Part shown: positions 24,459-33,304 of the stretch, piece by piece
Layout of the letters: every line of letters begins with the position of its first letter
Numbering within the stretch: the first letter of the stretch is position 1
DNA from: an uncultured Rubrobacteraceae bacterium
Lineage (GTDB): Bacteria; Actinomycetota; Rubrobacteria; Rubrobacterales; Rubrobacteraceae
Direction of reading: 5' to 3'
Assembly: GCA_902806095.1 (NCBI GenBank)
Contig: CADCVF010000039.1
Coordinates: forward strand, 41,278-105,277
Length of the DNA stretch: 64,000 nt
Program-made: the position numbers and the translations under genes
The notes under the pieces: model-generated
What the model saw: only the letters and a program-made list of their open reading frames with translations
Database searches by the model: none
What the model was told of the DNA's origin: nothing

Positions 24459-24586
24459 CTCTTCTCCCCTCAAATAGGTCGACCGCCTCAATTCTAGCCT
24501 GTGGCAAGGCTGCCGAATACAATGCTCACTATGTTTACGTTTGAATTCTCAGACCTTCGCGAACAGATGATCCGGTAGGCATATGT

Positions 24587-25465
24587 ATGGCGGAACGGCT
24601 CTTCGGACACGTACCCGGTTACCCTGAAGGAAGCCTCTTCGAGAACCGCTCTGAACTGAACGCGAGTAGGGTTCACATACCAACTCAGGCGGGCATCTCT
24701 GGAAGTCAGACAGAGGGAGCGGAATCAATAGTTCTTTCCGGTGGCTATGAAGACGATGCAGACTACAATGATATGATCATTTACACTGGGCATGGAGGGA
24801 GAGACCCACGTACGGGGCAGCAGACCCACGATCAGCCCTTCACCCGCGGGAACCGGGCTCTCGCGCTCAGTAAGCAGAATGGCCTTCCAGTCCGTGTTAT
24901 TCGAGGTGCCAGTCACGACTCGCCGTATTCACCACCCTCCGGCTACAGCTACGATGGATTGTACGTGGTCGAAGATTTCTGGCATGAGGTTGGCAAGTCG
25001 GGGTTCAAAATCTGGCGCTTCCGCCTTGAGAAGATTCCGGAGAATACAACTGTTGGTCAAGAAATAATCGCCGAGGACCCCGGCGACTATTCGGTTCCGA
25101 ACCGCCGAGAAGTGAGGGTATCGCGGATCATTAGAGATACGGTACAGGCAAGAGCAGTCAAAGCACTTTACGACCACAGATGCCAGATCTGCGGAACCCG
25201 CCTAGAATGCCCCGCTGGTCCATACTCAGAAGCTGCTCACATACGCCCGCTCGGTGCGCCACACAACGGGCCGGACACAAAAGACAATATCCTCTGCCTA
25301 TGTCCGAATCATCACGTGCTCTTCGACAACGGCGCCATCTCGATTGCAGTTGATCTATCGTTGATCTGCACTGAGGGTGACCTCACTGTTCACAGAGACC
25401 ACCACATCAACCAGGACCATCTCGCCTACCATCGGGAGCATCTCCTCGTGACCTGCGAAGATTAA
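24587..25465 (+). CDS. SRA(YDG)-HNH modification-dependent endonuclease
   Basis: A 292-residue two-domain nuclease. Residues 1-165 form an SRA/YDG domain, recognisable by FGHVPGYPEGSLFENR, ESIVLSGGYEDDADY..IIYTGHGG and SGYSYDGLYVVEDFW, which flips out modified cytosines. Residues 195-250 form a zinc-type HNH nuclease: CQICG (Cys199/202), EAAHIRPLG (His218), DNILCLCPNHHVLFD (Asn234, His243). Relatives such as TagI and Streptomyces Sco5333 bind or cut modified DNA, so a type IV-like defence role is likely. GC is about 50% in a sampled line, against about 65% around it, suggesting recent transfer. The ribosome binding site before ATG 24587 is weak. No partner methyltransferase is adjacent. Confidence 0.9.
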   Translation: MAERLFGHVPGYPEGSLFENRSELNASRVHIPTQAGISGSQTEGAESIVLSGGYEDDADYNDMIIYTGHGGRDPRTGQQTHDQPFTRGNRALALSKQNGLPVRVIRGASHDSPYSPPSGYSYDGLYVVEDFWHEVGKSGFKIWRFRLEKIPENTTVGQEIIAEDPGDYSVPNRREVRVSRIIRDTVQARAVKALYDHRCQICGTRLECPAGPYSEAAHIRPLGAPHNGPDTKDNILCLCPNHHVLFDNGAISIAVDLSLICTEGDLTVHRDHHINQDHLAYHREHLLVTCED

Positions 25466-25482
25466 CCTTTCCTATACTGAGG

Positions 25483-26070
25483 CTACTGCACGCGCGGTAA
25501 GTGCCCTGGCCGCGAACGTTCGAATGTTTCGAGATCCTCCTCGTAAGTCAGCGTGAGGCTTATGTCGTCGAGTCCTTCCATGATGCGCCGACGGGTGAAG
25601 TCGTCCATCTCGAAGGTCTCGCGGACGTTGGGTGCTGTAACGGTTAGCTCGTCGAGTTCGATCGTGATCATGGTCTCAGGGTCTTCCTTGACGGCCTGAA
25701 GAAGGTTCTTGACGGTCTTCTCGGGCAAGTCGATGGCGAGTAGGCCGTTCTTGGTCGAGTTGTTTTTGAAGATGTCAGCGAAGGAAGGGGCGATTACCGC
25801 GCCGAAGCCGTGATCTTGTATCGCCCAGACCGCGTGCTCGCGGCTTGAACCAGAGCCGAAGTTTTCGCCCGCGATCAGGATCACGGCGTCTTTATGCTCG
25901 GCCCTGTGCATTATGAAGTCCTCGTCCTCGCGCCAGCTGGAGAACAGGTACTCACCAAAGCCGGTGCGCTCGATGCGCTTGAGGGCGTCGCTAGGGACGA
26001 TCTGGTCAGTGTCCACGTCCGAGTAACCAAGCGGAAGCGCGGTCCCAGAGACGCGCTCGACAGGCTCCAT
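25483..26070 (-). CDS. leuD: 3-isopropylmalate dehydratase, small subunit
   Basis: A 195-residue swivel-domain subunit that pairs with LeuC to isomerise 2- to 3-isopropylmalate in leucine synthesis. DVDTDQIVPSDALK, GENFGSGSSREHAVWAIQDHGFGAVIAPSFADIF and NNSTKNGLL are the family blocks lining the substrate. Its ATG follows the leuC stop codon (TAG) without a gap, so the two are translated together. Length is normal. Confidence 0.97.
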   Translation of the reverse strand: MEPVERVSGTALPLGYSDVDTDQIVPSDALKRIERTGFGEYLFSSWREDEDFIMHRAEHKDAVILIAGENFGSGSSREHAVWAIQDHGFGAVIAPSFADIFKNNSTKNGLLAIDLPEKTVKNLLQAVKEDPETMITIELDELTVTAPNVRETFEMDDFTRRRIMEGLDDISLTLTYEEDLETFERSRPGHLPRVQ

Positions 26071-27477
26071 CTAACCCACCTCCATCGGTACGCCGAGCTC
26101 GCTCGGCGAGGCGAACCTGCCCATTACGGCCGTCGCGGCGGCCACCACGGGACTAACCAGGTGCGTTCTGCCACCCTTGCCCTGGCGCCCCTCGAAGTTG
26201 CGGTTGCTGGTCGAGGCGCACCGCTCGCCTGGCTGCAGTATGTCGGGGTTCATGCCGAGGCACATCGAACACCCCGCGTTGCGCCAGTCGAAGCCTGCCT
26301 CGGTGAAGATCTCGGCGAGTCCTTCTTCCTCGGCCTGCTTCTTTACGCGCATAGAACCAGGGACGACCATCGCCCTAATGCCTTCCTTGACCTTGTGGCC
26401 TTCCAGGACGCCGGCGGCGGCGCGCAGGTCCTCGATGCGGGCGTTGGTACAAGACCCGAGGAAGACGGTGTCCACTTCTATATCCCGGATAAGGGTTCCC
26501 GGATCGAGCGCCATGTACTTGAGCGCCCTCTCGTGGCCATCGCTCTGCGGCTCAGGGACCTCGCCGTCGAGCGGAACGGTCTGAGCCGGGGTCGTGCCCC
26601 AGGAGACGTAGGGAACCAGATCCTCAGCCTGGATCACGACCTCCTTGTCGAACTCGGCGCCCTCGTCGGTCGGGAGCTCTTTCCACTCCTCGACCGCGGC
26701 GTCCCAATGCTCGCCCTTGGGAGCGTACTCCCTGTCTTCGAGGTACTCGAAGGTCGTCTCGTCCGGGGCTACGAGGCCTGCCCTGGCCCCACCTTCGATG
26801 GACATGTTGCACACGGTCATGCGGCCCTCCATCGAGAGCTGCCTGACGGCCTCACCCCTGTACTCTATGACGTGCCCGACTCCGCCGCCCGTCCCTATGC
26901 GGTTCAGGATGCCGAGCATGAGGTCCTTGGCCGTGACGTCGGCGGGAAGCTCGCCCTCGACGGTGACGGCCATGGTCTTAGGCCGGCTCTGGGGAAGCGT
27001 CTGTGTGGCGAGGACGTGCTCGACCTCGCTCGTCCCGATGCCGAAAGCGAGCGCGCCGAACGCACCGTGGGTGGCCGTGTGGGAGTCGCCGCAGACGATC
27101 ACGAGCCCTGGCTGGGTAAGGCCTGTCTCAGGCCCGATGATATGCACGATGCCCTGCCCGATGGAGCCCCACTCATTGAGCTTGATGCTGAACTCCTCAC
27201 AGTTGTTCCTCAGGGCCTCCATCTGCCTTGCCGAGACCTTGTCTTCGATGGGCATGCCGAACTCCGACGTCGGGACGTTGTGGTCCATCGTCGCAAGGGT
27301 CAGATCGGGACGGCGCACCCCCCTGCCGGCTAGCCTCAGGCCCTCGAAAGCCTGCGGGCTCGTCACCTCGTGAACCAGGTGCAGATCTACGTAGATGAGG
27401 TCGGGCTCACCCTCGGCGCTGCGCACCACGTGCTTCTCCCAGACCTTCTCTACCAGCGTCTTCGGCTTACCCATCAT
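26071..27477 (-). CDS. leuC: 3-isopropylmalate dehydratase, large subunit
   Basis: A 468-residue aconitase-family subunit carrying the [4Fe-4S] cluster. [55 protein letters not shown] and [12 protein letters not shown] hold the three cluster cysteines and substrate residues. Three ATGs in a row follow AGGAAGG; I take the third (27477), which gives proper spacing and the usual N-terminus. The upstream methyltransferase gene overlaps this start by 11 bases. leuCD are thus at the end of a four-gene leftward unit facing away from the IclR gene. Confidence 0.96.
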   Translation of the reverse strand: MMGKPKTLVEKVWEKHVVRSAEGEPDLIYVDLHLVHEVTSPQAFEGLRLAGRGVRRPDLTLATMDHNVPTSEFGMPIEDKVSARQMEALRNNCEEFSIKLNEWGSIGQGIVHIIGPETGLTQPGLVIVCGDSHTATHGAFGALAFGIGTSEVEHVLATQTLPQSRPKTMAVTVEGELPADVTAKDLMLGILNRIGTGGGVGHVIEYRGEAVRQLSMEGRMTVCNMSIEGGARAGLVAPDETTFEYLEDREYAPKGEHWDAAVEEWKELPTDEGAEFDKEVVIQAEDLVPYVSWGTTPAQTVPLDGEVPEPQSDGHERALKYMALDPGTLIRDIEVDTVFLGSCTNARIEDLRAAAGVLEGHKVKEGIRAMVVPGSMRVKKQAEEEGLAEIFTEAGFDWRNAGCSMCLGMNPDILQPGERCASTSNRNFEGRQGKGGRTHLVSPVVAAATAVMGRFASPSELGVPMEVG

Positions 27478-28189
27478 CATCCTTCCTGTTCTCCAGGTTC
27501 CCGTATCCCTTTCTACCATTGTAGACCGCGAACCTGTGGTCTCTGTATCTACACCCGATCCCCTCGAAACCGACCTCCCCGAGCCAGAGGAGCTGCGCCC
27601 CGAGCGTCGCGTTTCTGTCGGCCCTCATGCGCGAGAGCGCGGCGGCCAGGTCCTCCTCCGAGACGCCCGCTTCGCGCACCCGCCGCAGCCACCATTCCAC
27701 GTAGAGATCCTCTTCCTCAGGCGTCTCGCCGGAGATTTGATCCGCGTTGACGAAATAGCCACCTCCAGCGAGTGAATCGTGGACTTTTTCGAACAGCTCC
27801 CTCTTGTCGCCATGCGTGAGATGGTGGACCGAAAGCGCGGACACCACGAGATCGTAACCTCCTTCTGTTCGGGGCAAAGGCTTGCGTGCATAATCCATGG
27901 TCCGAAACTCGAAACGACTCTGTTCCCCCGAGAAGCGCCGGCGCGCCACCCTGAGCATCTCCACCGAGAGGTCCACAAGTGTCACCTGCGCCCGCGGAAA
28001 CTTCCCAGCCACCACCGCACTAAGGAGTCCCGTCCCGGCCCCAAGGTCGAGCACCCGGATCTCCCGTTCTTCTCGGAAAGGGATACTCTCCAGTACGGCC
28101 CCGTAGAAGCGGTCGAAACCAGGCACGAGCTTCCGCCTGGTCCTGTCATAGTCCCACGCAGCCTGCCCGAACAAAGCCCCGACCGTCAC
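27467..28189 (-). CDS. Class I SAM-dependent methyltransferase
   Basis: A 240-residue Rossmann-fold methyltransferase. Motif I is [20 protein letters not shown], the acidic strand end LVDLSVEML, then FRTMDY and [11 protein letters not shown] (motif IV region). The opening [23 protein letters not shown] resembles small-molecule methyltransferases of the UbiE/Tam type. GTG 28189 has AGGAGGT upstream. It overlaps the preceding methyltransferase gene (by 4 bases) and the following leuC start, so it is part of the leuCD transcript. The substrate is unknown. Confidence 0.85.
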   Translation of the reverse strand: MTVGALFGQAAWDYDRTRRKLVPGFDRFYGAVLESIPFREEREIRVLDLGAGTGLLSAVVAGKFPRAQVTLVDLSVEMLRVARRRFSGEQSRFEFRTMDYARKPLPRTEGGYDLVVSALSVHHLTHGDKRELFEKVHDSLAGGGYFVNADQISGETPEEEDLYVEWWLRRVREAGVSEEDLAAALSRMRADRNATLGAQLLWLGEVGFEGIGCRYRDHRFAVYNGRKGYGNLENRKDDDG

Positions 28190-28962
28190 GCCGACCTCCT
28201 CGCCATCATGTTCAAACGGACGTAATCCAGGGCGGGCCTGCCGTCCACCCCGGCCACCTTCTCCGCCACCCTTGCTGCAAAAGGCAACTGCTCCTCCTCA
28301 GGTAACTCCTTCAGGTGCCCGCCCAGCACGATCGTCCCGACGAAGCGGGCGAGCTTGTCCACCGAATCGAAGGCTGCGATCTCGTCGTGCAGCCAGGTCT
28401 GGACCTCCTCGAAGCCTGCGGCCTCGAGGCGCTTCGCCGTCGTCCCGGCGTCGGCATAGTACTTGTCGTCATGCCAGCACACGAAATAGTCCGAAAAGCG
28501 TTCCTCTTTCATCGTCTCCTTCGTCGCCCTCGTGGCGCGGGAGATGTTGCCCTCGCCCCCGCACTGGGCGACGAGGCGCCCGCCCGGCTTCAAGGCCCGC
28601 GCCAGGTTCTCGAAGAGACGGTCATGGTCCCATATCCAGTGGAACGTTGCCGTAGAGAAGATCAGATCCACACGCTCCTCTACCTCCAGCGACAACAGAT
28701 CCTGACGCTCCACCCGAACCCTCGGCTCTCCGGCAAACCGTCTTCTCGCCGCCTCGACCATCGCCCGAGAACCGTCTATGGCCAGCACAGACCCCTCGGG
28801 TAACTTCGCCAGCAATAGCTCGGTCACCCGACCAGTACCGCAACCCGCATCGATCGCAGCCTCGTCCCCACGTACTTCCACACGCCCCAGAACCTCGCCC
28901 CCCCAACGGGTCTGCGGCGCGGAGAGCTTCTCATACTCGCCTGCGTCCCACTCGCGAGCCAG
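28186..28962 (-). CDS. SAM-dependent methyltransferase, trans-aconitate methyltransferase-like
   Basis: A 258-residue methyltransferase with AIDAGCGTGRVTELLLAKLP (motif I), LAIDGSRAMVEAARRR, FSTATFHWIWDHDRLFENLARALKPGGRLVAQCGG. The FHWI block is typical of Tam-like enzymes, which methylate small carboxylates. I extend it to a CTG start at 28962: the reading frame gives LAREWDAGEYEKLSAPQTRWG, the usual N-terminal block, with AAGGGAG 7 bases upstream. The first GTG (28881) would cut this off. It is first in the unit that continues to leuCD, only about 50 bases from the divergent IclR gene. Confidence 0.82.
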   Translation of the reverse strand: MAREWDAGEYEKLSAPQTRWGGEVLGRVEVRGDEAAIDAGCGTGRVTELLLAKLPEGSVLAIDGSRAMVEAARRRFAGEPRVRVERQDLLSLEVEERVDLIFSTATFHWIWDHDRLFENLARALKPGGRLVAQCGGEGNISRATRATKETMKEERFSDYFVCWHDDKYYADAGTTAKRLEAAGFEEVQTWLHDEIAAFDSVDKLARFVGTIVLGGHLKELPEEEQLPFAARVAEKVAGVDGRPALDYVRLNMMARRSA

Positions 28963-29012
28963 GATTACACTCCCTTGCTACATCTCGAAATGTGAGACAT
29001 AATGACCGACAT

Positions 29013-29729
29013 ATGGACAGTGTAGAAGTTCTTTCTTCCGGAAGCAAGAGCGGGGTCGGGGTGTTGGACAAGTCTGTAGCGATCCTGGCTTTTCTTTCGG
29101 GTGATGGTCCTGCGTCGCTGTCTGAGGTGGTCGAGGGGACCGGGTTGCCGCGTCCCACGGCGCACAGGCTCTTATCGGCGTTGGAGACGCACCACCTCGT
29201 ATCGCGGCGGGATGGACGATACGTACTTGGCTTGAGGCTGCTTGGGTGGGGGAACAGGGCTGCAGGGGTAGGTCTCGTGGAGCGGGCGCGGCCCGTGCTG
29301 GAAGAGTTAAGGGACGAGAGTGAGGAGAGCACGCAGCTCTACGTGCGGGAGGGCGAGCAGAGGGTGTGCGTAGCCGCTGTGGAGCGGGTGACCGGTCTGA
29401 GGGACACCGTACCCGTAGGGTCTATCATGCCGCTCTCGCGGGGATCGGCGGGGAAGGTCTTGCTGGCGTGGGCACTTGGAGGGATCGATGGAAGGCCTGA
29501 TGCGGCCCAGTTACGAGGGATCAGGGTCAGAGGTTGGGCTGAGAGCGTGGCCGAGCGGGAAGCCGGGGTGGCCAGCGTCAGCGCGCCCGTATTCGGGGAG
29601 GACGGCAGGCTGAGGGCGGCGGTAAGCGTTAGCGGTCCCATCTCGCGTCTCGGGGAGAGTCCGGGCCAGCGGCTTTCGCAACTGGTCGTAGCAGCGGCAA
29701 GGGAGATAGAAAGGGCCGCTGGCTCGTAG
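29013..29729 (+). CDS. IclR-family regulator, NdgR/LtbR type
   Basis: A 238-residue regulator. The winged helix is seen in VGVLDKSVAILAFLSGDGPASLSEVVEGTGLPRPTAHRLLSALETHHLV, followed by RYVLGLRLLGWG and the IclR effector domain. This matches the NdgR (Streptomyces) / LtbR (Corynebacterium) group, which sits divergent from leuCD and represses leucine synthesis and other amino-acid genes. Here it is divergent from two methyltransferase genes followed by leuCD. ATG 29013 is preferred; a GTG at 28992 is in frame. The 50-base divergent gap contains an imperfect palindrome (ACATCTC..GAGACAT, about 28979-28999). Confidence 0.87.
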   Translation: MDSVEVLSSGSKSGVGVLDKSVAILAFLSGDGPASLSEVVEGTGLPRPTAHRLLSALETHHLVSRRDGRYVLGLRLLGWGNRAAGVGLVERARPVLEELRDESEESTQLYVREGEQRVCVAAVERVTGLRDTVPVGSIMPLSRGSAGKVLLAWALGGIDGRPDAAQLRGIRVRGWAESVAEREAGVASVSAPVFGEDGRLRAAVSVSGPISRLGESPGQRLSQLVVAAAREIERAAGS

Positions 29730-29757
29730 TTTGGCTTCAGACGTGACCTGTCGCGCT

Positions 29758-30694
29758 CTACGTTAGATGGTATTGGTAGAGTTTTTCCAGGGTCGGTTCT
29801 CTCGAGGCGTCGAGGACCGCCTTCTCGAAGGTGATTGTGGCACTCCGGTCTTCGAGCTCGAGGGTGGCGATCTGGTTGTCGAAGAACGTGGTGTCGTGGG
29901 CGAGGCGCCAGGTGAGGGGTTCTCCTGCGAGGCGGGCGAGGAGGCGAGCAGCGAAGATGGCAAGTTTCGCCCAGGAGTGGCTCTGCAGGAAGGACTTCTT
30001 GCTCGGGAGAGCGTTTCGGAGGGGGGAGCAGACGGCCTGGTAGATGCAGCTCTTCGGGCTGCCGGCGAGGGTGGCTTCGGCGAGGTAGCCGTGGTGGACG
30101 TCGCCGGAGAGGATCAGGACGGTTGAGGGCGGCTCCCCCTTCTCTCCGCTCGCTACATCTCCCAGCAGGCCCACCATCGCGGCGAACGAGTCGTGGAAGG
30201 AGGCCCAGTGGTCGAGGTCTTCGGAGCGCCGAAAGCCCTCAGCCCAGCGTGCGGCGCTCTTTCCCCAGGCACCGGAGCATAATCTCTCGTCCCAGCTCTG
30301 GATGTGGTGCATGCCGGGGCCGAGGAGCAGGGGCAGAGATGTGCCGATGAGGAGGTGGTCGAAGCCGCCGGTCGCATTGTCTGAGATCCAGGACCATTCG
30401 TCGGCGTCGACCATCGAGCGGCGATCCTCTTCCAGCACCCTGCCACCGCGGGGTCCATCATCAGGAGACGCGTGTTGCCGAAGTCGAGATGATAGCTCCA
30501 GCGGGTGCCGTCCGCTCCGCGGTGGGCGCGGTAGGCGAAGTCGCTCAGGATGGCCAGGCGTCGTCCGCGCCTGCGACCTTCTTGTAGAGGTCGTCCTCGT
30601 CGAGTGCTTCGGGGGAGAGGTTGCCGAGGTGCTGGTAGATCCAGTACGAGGCGTAACCGCCGACGATCTGGTCGTTCCAGGCGGACGATACGTC
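29758..30694 (-). pseudogene. PhoD-like alkaline phosphatase remnant (truncated, two frameshifts)
   Basis: Three successive frames on the minus strand together read as the C-terminal half of a PhoD-family phosphatase: SAWNDQIVGGYASYWIYQHL, then LSDFAYRAHRGADGTRWSYH, then EEDRRSMVDADEWSW..LLIGTSLPLLLGPGMHH and LSGDVHHGYLAEA. Each break is repaired by adding one C within a C run (near 30557 and 30452), so both are single-base deletions. The N-terminal 200 or so residues are missing and no start codon is present. The final piece from about 30440 to the TAG at 29758 is open. Homopolymer sequencing error could explain the shifts but not the truncation. Confidence 0.8.
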
Positions 30695-30845
30695 CTCTCT
30701 CTGGAAACAGAGGCACAGGATACATCAGAGGACGTTTAGCAGACCCCGATACGTCCGTTAGAAGAAGATGATTCATCTGGGGATGTACCATTTCTCCTCG
30801 ATAGTGTAGAGTGCCCCTGCAACATGGTGAACGTAGGAGGGGATT

Positions 30846-31688
30846 ATGCAGGAGGAGAGCAGAGTCACGGGCCTCGCCCGGCGACCAGACATGGCAGGCA
30901 CCCTACGGCGCTTGCTGAGGCTCATCCTTGTCGTGGTCCTCCTCGTCGGTGCTTCGCAGGGAACCACTCTCGCCGCGCCCACCTCGTGGGACTATGTGGC
31001 ACTCGGCGACTCTCTGGCCACAGGCTACGGTGCGTTCAAGGGCTATGTGCCCCGCTACGAAGCGCACATTGAGACCGACACTGGAGTAGCGGTCACACGC
31101 ACAAACCTCGGCCGGAACGGATGGACCAGTTCCCAACTGCTCTCTGCGCTCAGCAACGATCCGACGTTCCGACGCGCCACCCGTGAGGCTGAGATCGTGA
31201 CCTGGAATATAGGCGGGAACGACCTCAGGGCAGCCCGCAAGTCTTACAAGAACGGAACCTGCGGTGGGGACGACAACCAGGACTGCCTCCGGGCTAGCGT
31301 GGCGACACTAAAGACCAACTGGACCGCCATCACGGCGGAGGTTCTCGAGTTGCGTTCGACCAGCAACACAATCGTGCGAACAATGGATATCTACAACCCC
31401 TACGTCAGGACCGACATAGTCTCCGACACCTGGCAGGATGACGGCGGGATGAACGACTTCCAGGTTTTCAAGAAGTATGTCGACAGGGTCAACCGTCACA
31501 TCGCCACCACCTCTTACACAGAGGGTGTACCCTACGCCCCGGTGTATCTGGCCTTCAACGGGACGCTCGGCGATGAGGATCCGAAATCCAAAGGTTATCT
31601 TAGTTTCGACGGAATTCATCCGAACAACACCGGACACATGATCATAGCCGGCGAGCTGCGAATTCTGGGATACGCTCCCTTGAGATAG
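30846..31688 (+). CDS. Secreted SGNH/GDSL-family hydrolase
   Basis: A 280-residue esterase/lipase-like protein with a signal peptide or anchor at about residues 20-44 (RLLRLILVVVLLVGASQGTTLAAP). The SGNH blocks are complete: ALGDSLATGYG with nucleophile Ser56, GRNGWTSSQL, WNIGGNDL, and FDGIHPNNTGH with the Asp-x-x-His pair. It is probably exported and acts on acyl or acetyl esters outside the cell. ATG 30846 with GTAGGAGGGG upstream. Monocistronic; divergent from the phoD remnant, with a hairpin after the stop. Confidence 0.88.
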   Translation: MQEESRVTGLARRPDMAGTLRRLLRLILVVVLLVGASQGTTLAAPTSWDYVALGDSLATGYGAFKGYVPRYEAHIETDTGVAVTRTNLGRNGWTSSQLLSALSNDPTFRRATREAEIVTWNIGGNDLRAARKSYKNGTCGGDDNQDCLRASVATLKTNWTAITAEVLELRSTSNTIVRTMDIYNPYVRTDIVSDTWQDDGGMNDFQVFKKYVDRVNRHIATTSYTEGVPYAPVYLAFNGTLGDEDPKSKGYLSFDGIHPNNTGHMIIAGELRILGYAPLR

Positions 31689-31711
31689 GTCTGGTTACTC
31701 TAGTTCTCCGG

Positions 31712-31757
31712 TAATGGAGGTTGGGCCGGTACTGAGCCGGCTCAACTTCCTCCAAGT
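31712..31757 (+). terminator. Probable terminator of the SGNH hydrolase gene
   Basis: GAGGTTGGGCCGG - TACTGA - GCCGGCTCAACTTCCTC forms an interrupted stem about 30 bases after the stop. There is no clean T run, and it immediately precedes the trpS promoter. Confidence 0.5.
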
Positions 31758-31761
31758 CCGT

Positions 31762-31767
31762 TAGAAT
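31762..31767 (+). promoter_or_regulatory. Putative -10 box of trpS (leaderless transcript)
   Basis: TAGAAT ends 7 bases before the trpS ATG, and no ribosome binding site is present. Transcription would start at or next to the ATG, giving a leaderless mRNA, a common arrangement in actinobacteria. No good -35 match is seen. Confidence 0.4.
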
Positions 31768-31774
31768 AACTACC

Positions 31775-32767
31775 ATGCACAGCAAAGAGCGCGTTTTCAG
31801 CGGAATCCAACCGAGCGGCACGTCCCATCTAGGTACCTATCTGGGGGCGTTGAAGAACTTCGTCGCCCTCCAGGACGACTACGAGACTTTTTACTGCATC
31901 GTGGATCTGCACGCGCTCACGACGCCGCGGGACCCGAAGGTACTGAGGAGCAGCGTGCGAGAGATCGCGGCCATCTACCTCGCTGCGGGCCTCGATCCTT
32001 CGAGGGCCATCATCTTCCGCCAGAGCAGCGTCGGCGAGCACGCGGAGCTCTGCTGGCTCATGAACTGCGTCGCTAAAGTGGGCGAACTCTCTCGCATGAC
32101 GCAGTTCAAGGATAAGACGCAGAGGGGCGGGGCCGAAGCCGCGAGTGTCGGGCTCTACGCTTACCCCGTTCTGCAGGCCGCCGACATCCTCCTCTACAAT
32201 GCCCACCTCGTACCCGTCGGCGAGGATCAGCGCCAGCACCTCGAGCTCGCCCGGACGCTCGCGCGGCGGTTCAACAACCTCTACGGCGATACCTTCGTCG
32301 TCCCAGAGATTATGATCCCCAAGACCGGGGCGAGGATCATGGCCCTCGACGAGCCGACCGCGAAAATGAGCAAGAGCCGCCCGACCCCAGGAGGTTACAT
32401 CTCGCTCCTCGACGAGCCCGACGAAATACGGCGCAAGATCCGTCGCGCGAAGACCGATTCAGGTACCGAGGTAACCGCGACCCCCGATAAGCCGGCCATC
32501 TCCAACCTTCTCGGCATCTATGCCGGCTTGTCGAACAGGACCGTACCCGAGGTCGAGGGACAGTACCGGGGCAAGGGCTACGGGGACTTCAAGAAGGACC
32601 TCGCCGAGGTAGTCGTGGAAGGCCTCTCTCCAATCAGGGAGCGGGCGCTGGAGCTGCTGGATGATCCGAGGGAGCTGGACGCTCTTCTGGAATCCGGCGC
32701 CGAGAAGGCCCGGGCCGTCGCCCGTCCCGTGTTGCGCGACGCCGCATCCAGAATGGGACTAGACTAA
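31775..32767 (+). CDS. trpS: Tryptophanyl-tRNA synthetase
   Basis: A 330-residue class I aminoacyl-tRNA synthetase charging tRNA-Trp. The HIGH-equivalent is PSGTSHLGTYLGA at residues 13-25, the second signature KMSKS is at 197-201, and FRQSSVGEHAELCWLMNC and LVPVGEDQRQHLELAR are subfamily blocks. Length is standard. No Shine-Dalgarno sequence precedes the ATG at 31775 and a -10-like TAGAAT lies 7 bases upstream. No T-box or trp attenuator is visible. Followed by a toxin-antitoxin pair. Confidence 0.96.
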   Translation: MHSKERVFSGIQPSGTSHLGTYLGALKNFVALQDDYETFYCIVDLHALTTPRDPKVLRSSVREIAAIYLAAGLDPSRAIIFRQSSVGEHAELCWLMNCVAKVGELSRMTQFKDKTQRGGAEAASVGLYAYPVLQAADILLYNAHLVPVGEDQRQHLELARTLARRFNNLYGDTFVVPEIMIPKTGARIMALDEPTAKMSKSRPTPGGYISLLDEPDEIRRKIRRAKTDSGTEVTATPDKPAISNLLGIYAGLSNRTVPEVEGQYRGKGYGDFKKDLAEVVVEGLSPIRERALELLDDPRELDALLESGAEKARAVARPVLRDAASRMGLD

Positions 32768-32812
32768 AGGAAAATCTCGAGAAGACCTACAACCAAGGGA
32801 GGAGGTGAGAAG

Positions 32813-33052
32813 ATGGGTGCTCAATACGTGGTGGACGAGAATGGCAAGCACGTAAGCGTCCTCCTGCCCATCGAGGAATACGAGCGATTGATCGAAGAGT
32901 TGGAGGAACTGGAAGACGTACTCGCAACTCAAGCTTACGATGAGGCAAAGGCCGAACTCGAACGTGGGGAAGACGAGTTGATCCCGTGGGAACAGGCCAA
33001 GAAGGAGATCGAAGAAGAGCGGGCCAAGCGCAGGCACCAGGACGCTGTATAA
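32813..33052 (+). CDS. Phd/YefM-like antitoxin
   Basis: A 79-residue protein beginning MGAQYVVDENGKHVSVLLPIEEYERLIEELEELED, the N-terminal DNA-binding and coiled region of Phd/YefM-type antitoxins, followed by a long acidic, charged tail (KAELERGEDELIPWEQAKKEIEEER) that should wrap the toxin. ATG 32813 has GGGAGGAGGTGAG upstream. Its TAA overlaps the proposed CTG start of the toxin gene, the usual tight coupling of such modules. The cognate toxin is the ParE/RelE-like protein that follows. Confidence 0.85.
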   Translation: MGAQYVVDENGKHVSVLLPIEEYERLIEELEELEDVLATQAYDEAKAELERGEDELIPWEQAKKEIEEERAKRRHQDAV

Positions 33053-33302
33053 CCTCGTACTCAAGAGGAAGGCTCGTAAAGCCATCGCCGGGTTGCCGGA
33101 TCGTGCCCGCGAGCGCCTAACTCGGACGGTGAACCAACTGGTCGAAGATCCTCATCCGCCAGGGAGTCGTAAACTTCAGAACCGTGAAGGTTGGCGCATC
33201 CGCGTCGGAGTCTACCGTGTTGTCTACGAGATAGACGACTATCAGCGCACGGTAACCATTCTTCTCATCGGACACCGGCGAGACGTCTACCGCCGGGGGT
33301 AG
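33045..33302 (+). CDS. RelE/ParE-family toxin (CTG start)
   Basis: An 85-residue toxin if it starts at the CTG at 33045, which overlaps the antitoxin stop: YNLVLKRKARKAIAGLPDRARERLTRTVNQLVEDPHP..KLQNREGWRIRVGVYRVVYEIDDYQRTVTILLIGHRRDVYRR. This is the complete RelE/ParE fold, including the first strand and the C-terminal IGHRRDVYR that carries catalytic or DNA-gyrase-binding residues. The first ATG/GTG/TTG in frame would remove the first strand, so a CTG start is favoured. Known relatives cut ribosome-bound mRNA or poison gyrase; which applies here cannot be told. It is followed after 2 bases by the ABC-class ATPase gene. Confidence 0.8.
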   Translation: MYNLVLKRKARKAIAGLPDRARERLTRTVNQLVEDPHPPGSRKLQNREGWRIRVGVYRVVYEIDDYQRTVTILLIGHRRDVYRRG

Positions 33303-33304
33303 AG

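Noticed and set aside
25894..27333. Plus-strand open frame of 479 codons opposite leuD/leuC
   Set aside because: The leuCD proteins are unmistakable; the antisense frame is a high-GC shadow.
21773..29000. Shared ATGTGAGACA near the LPXTG gene and near the IclR gene
   Set aside because: A 10-base match is expected by chance many times in a window this size, and the genes belong to different regulators.
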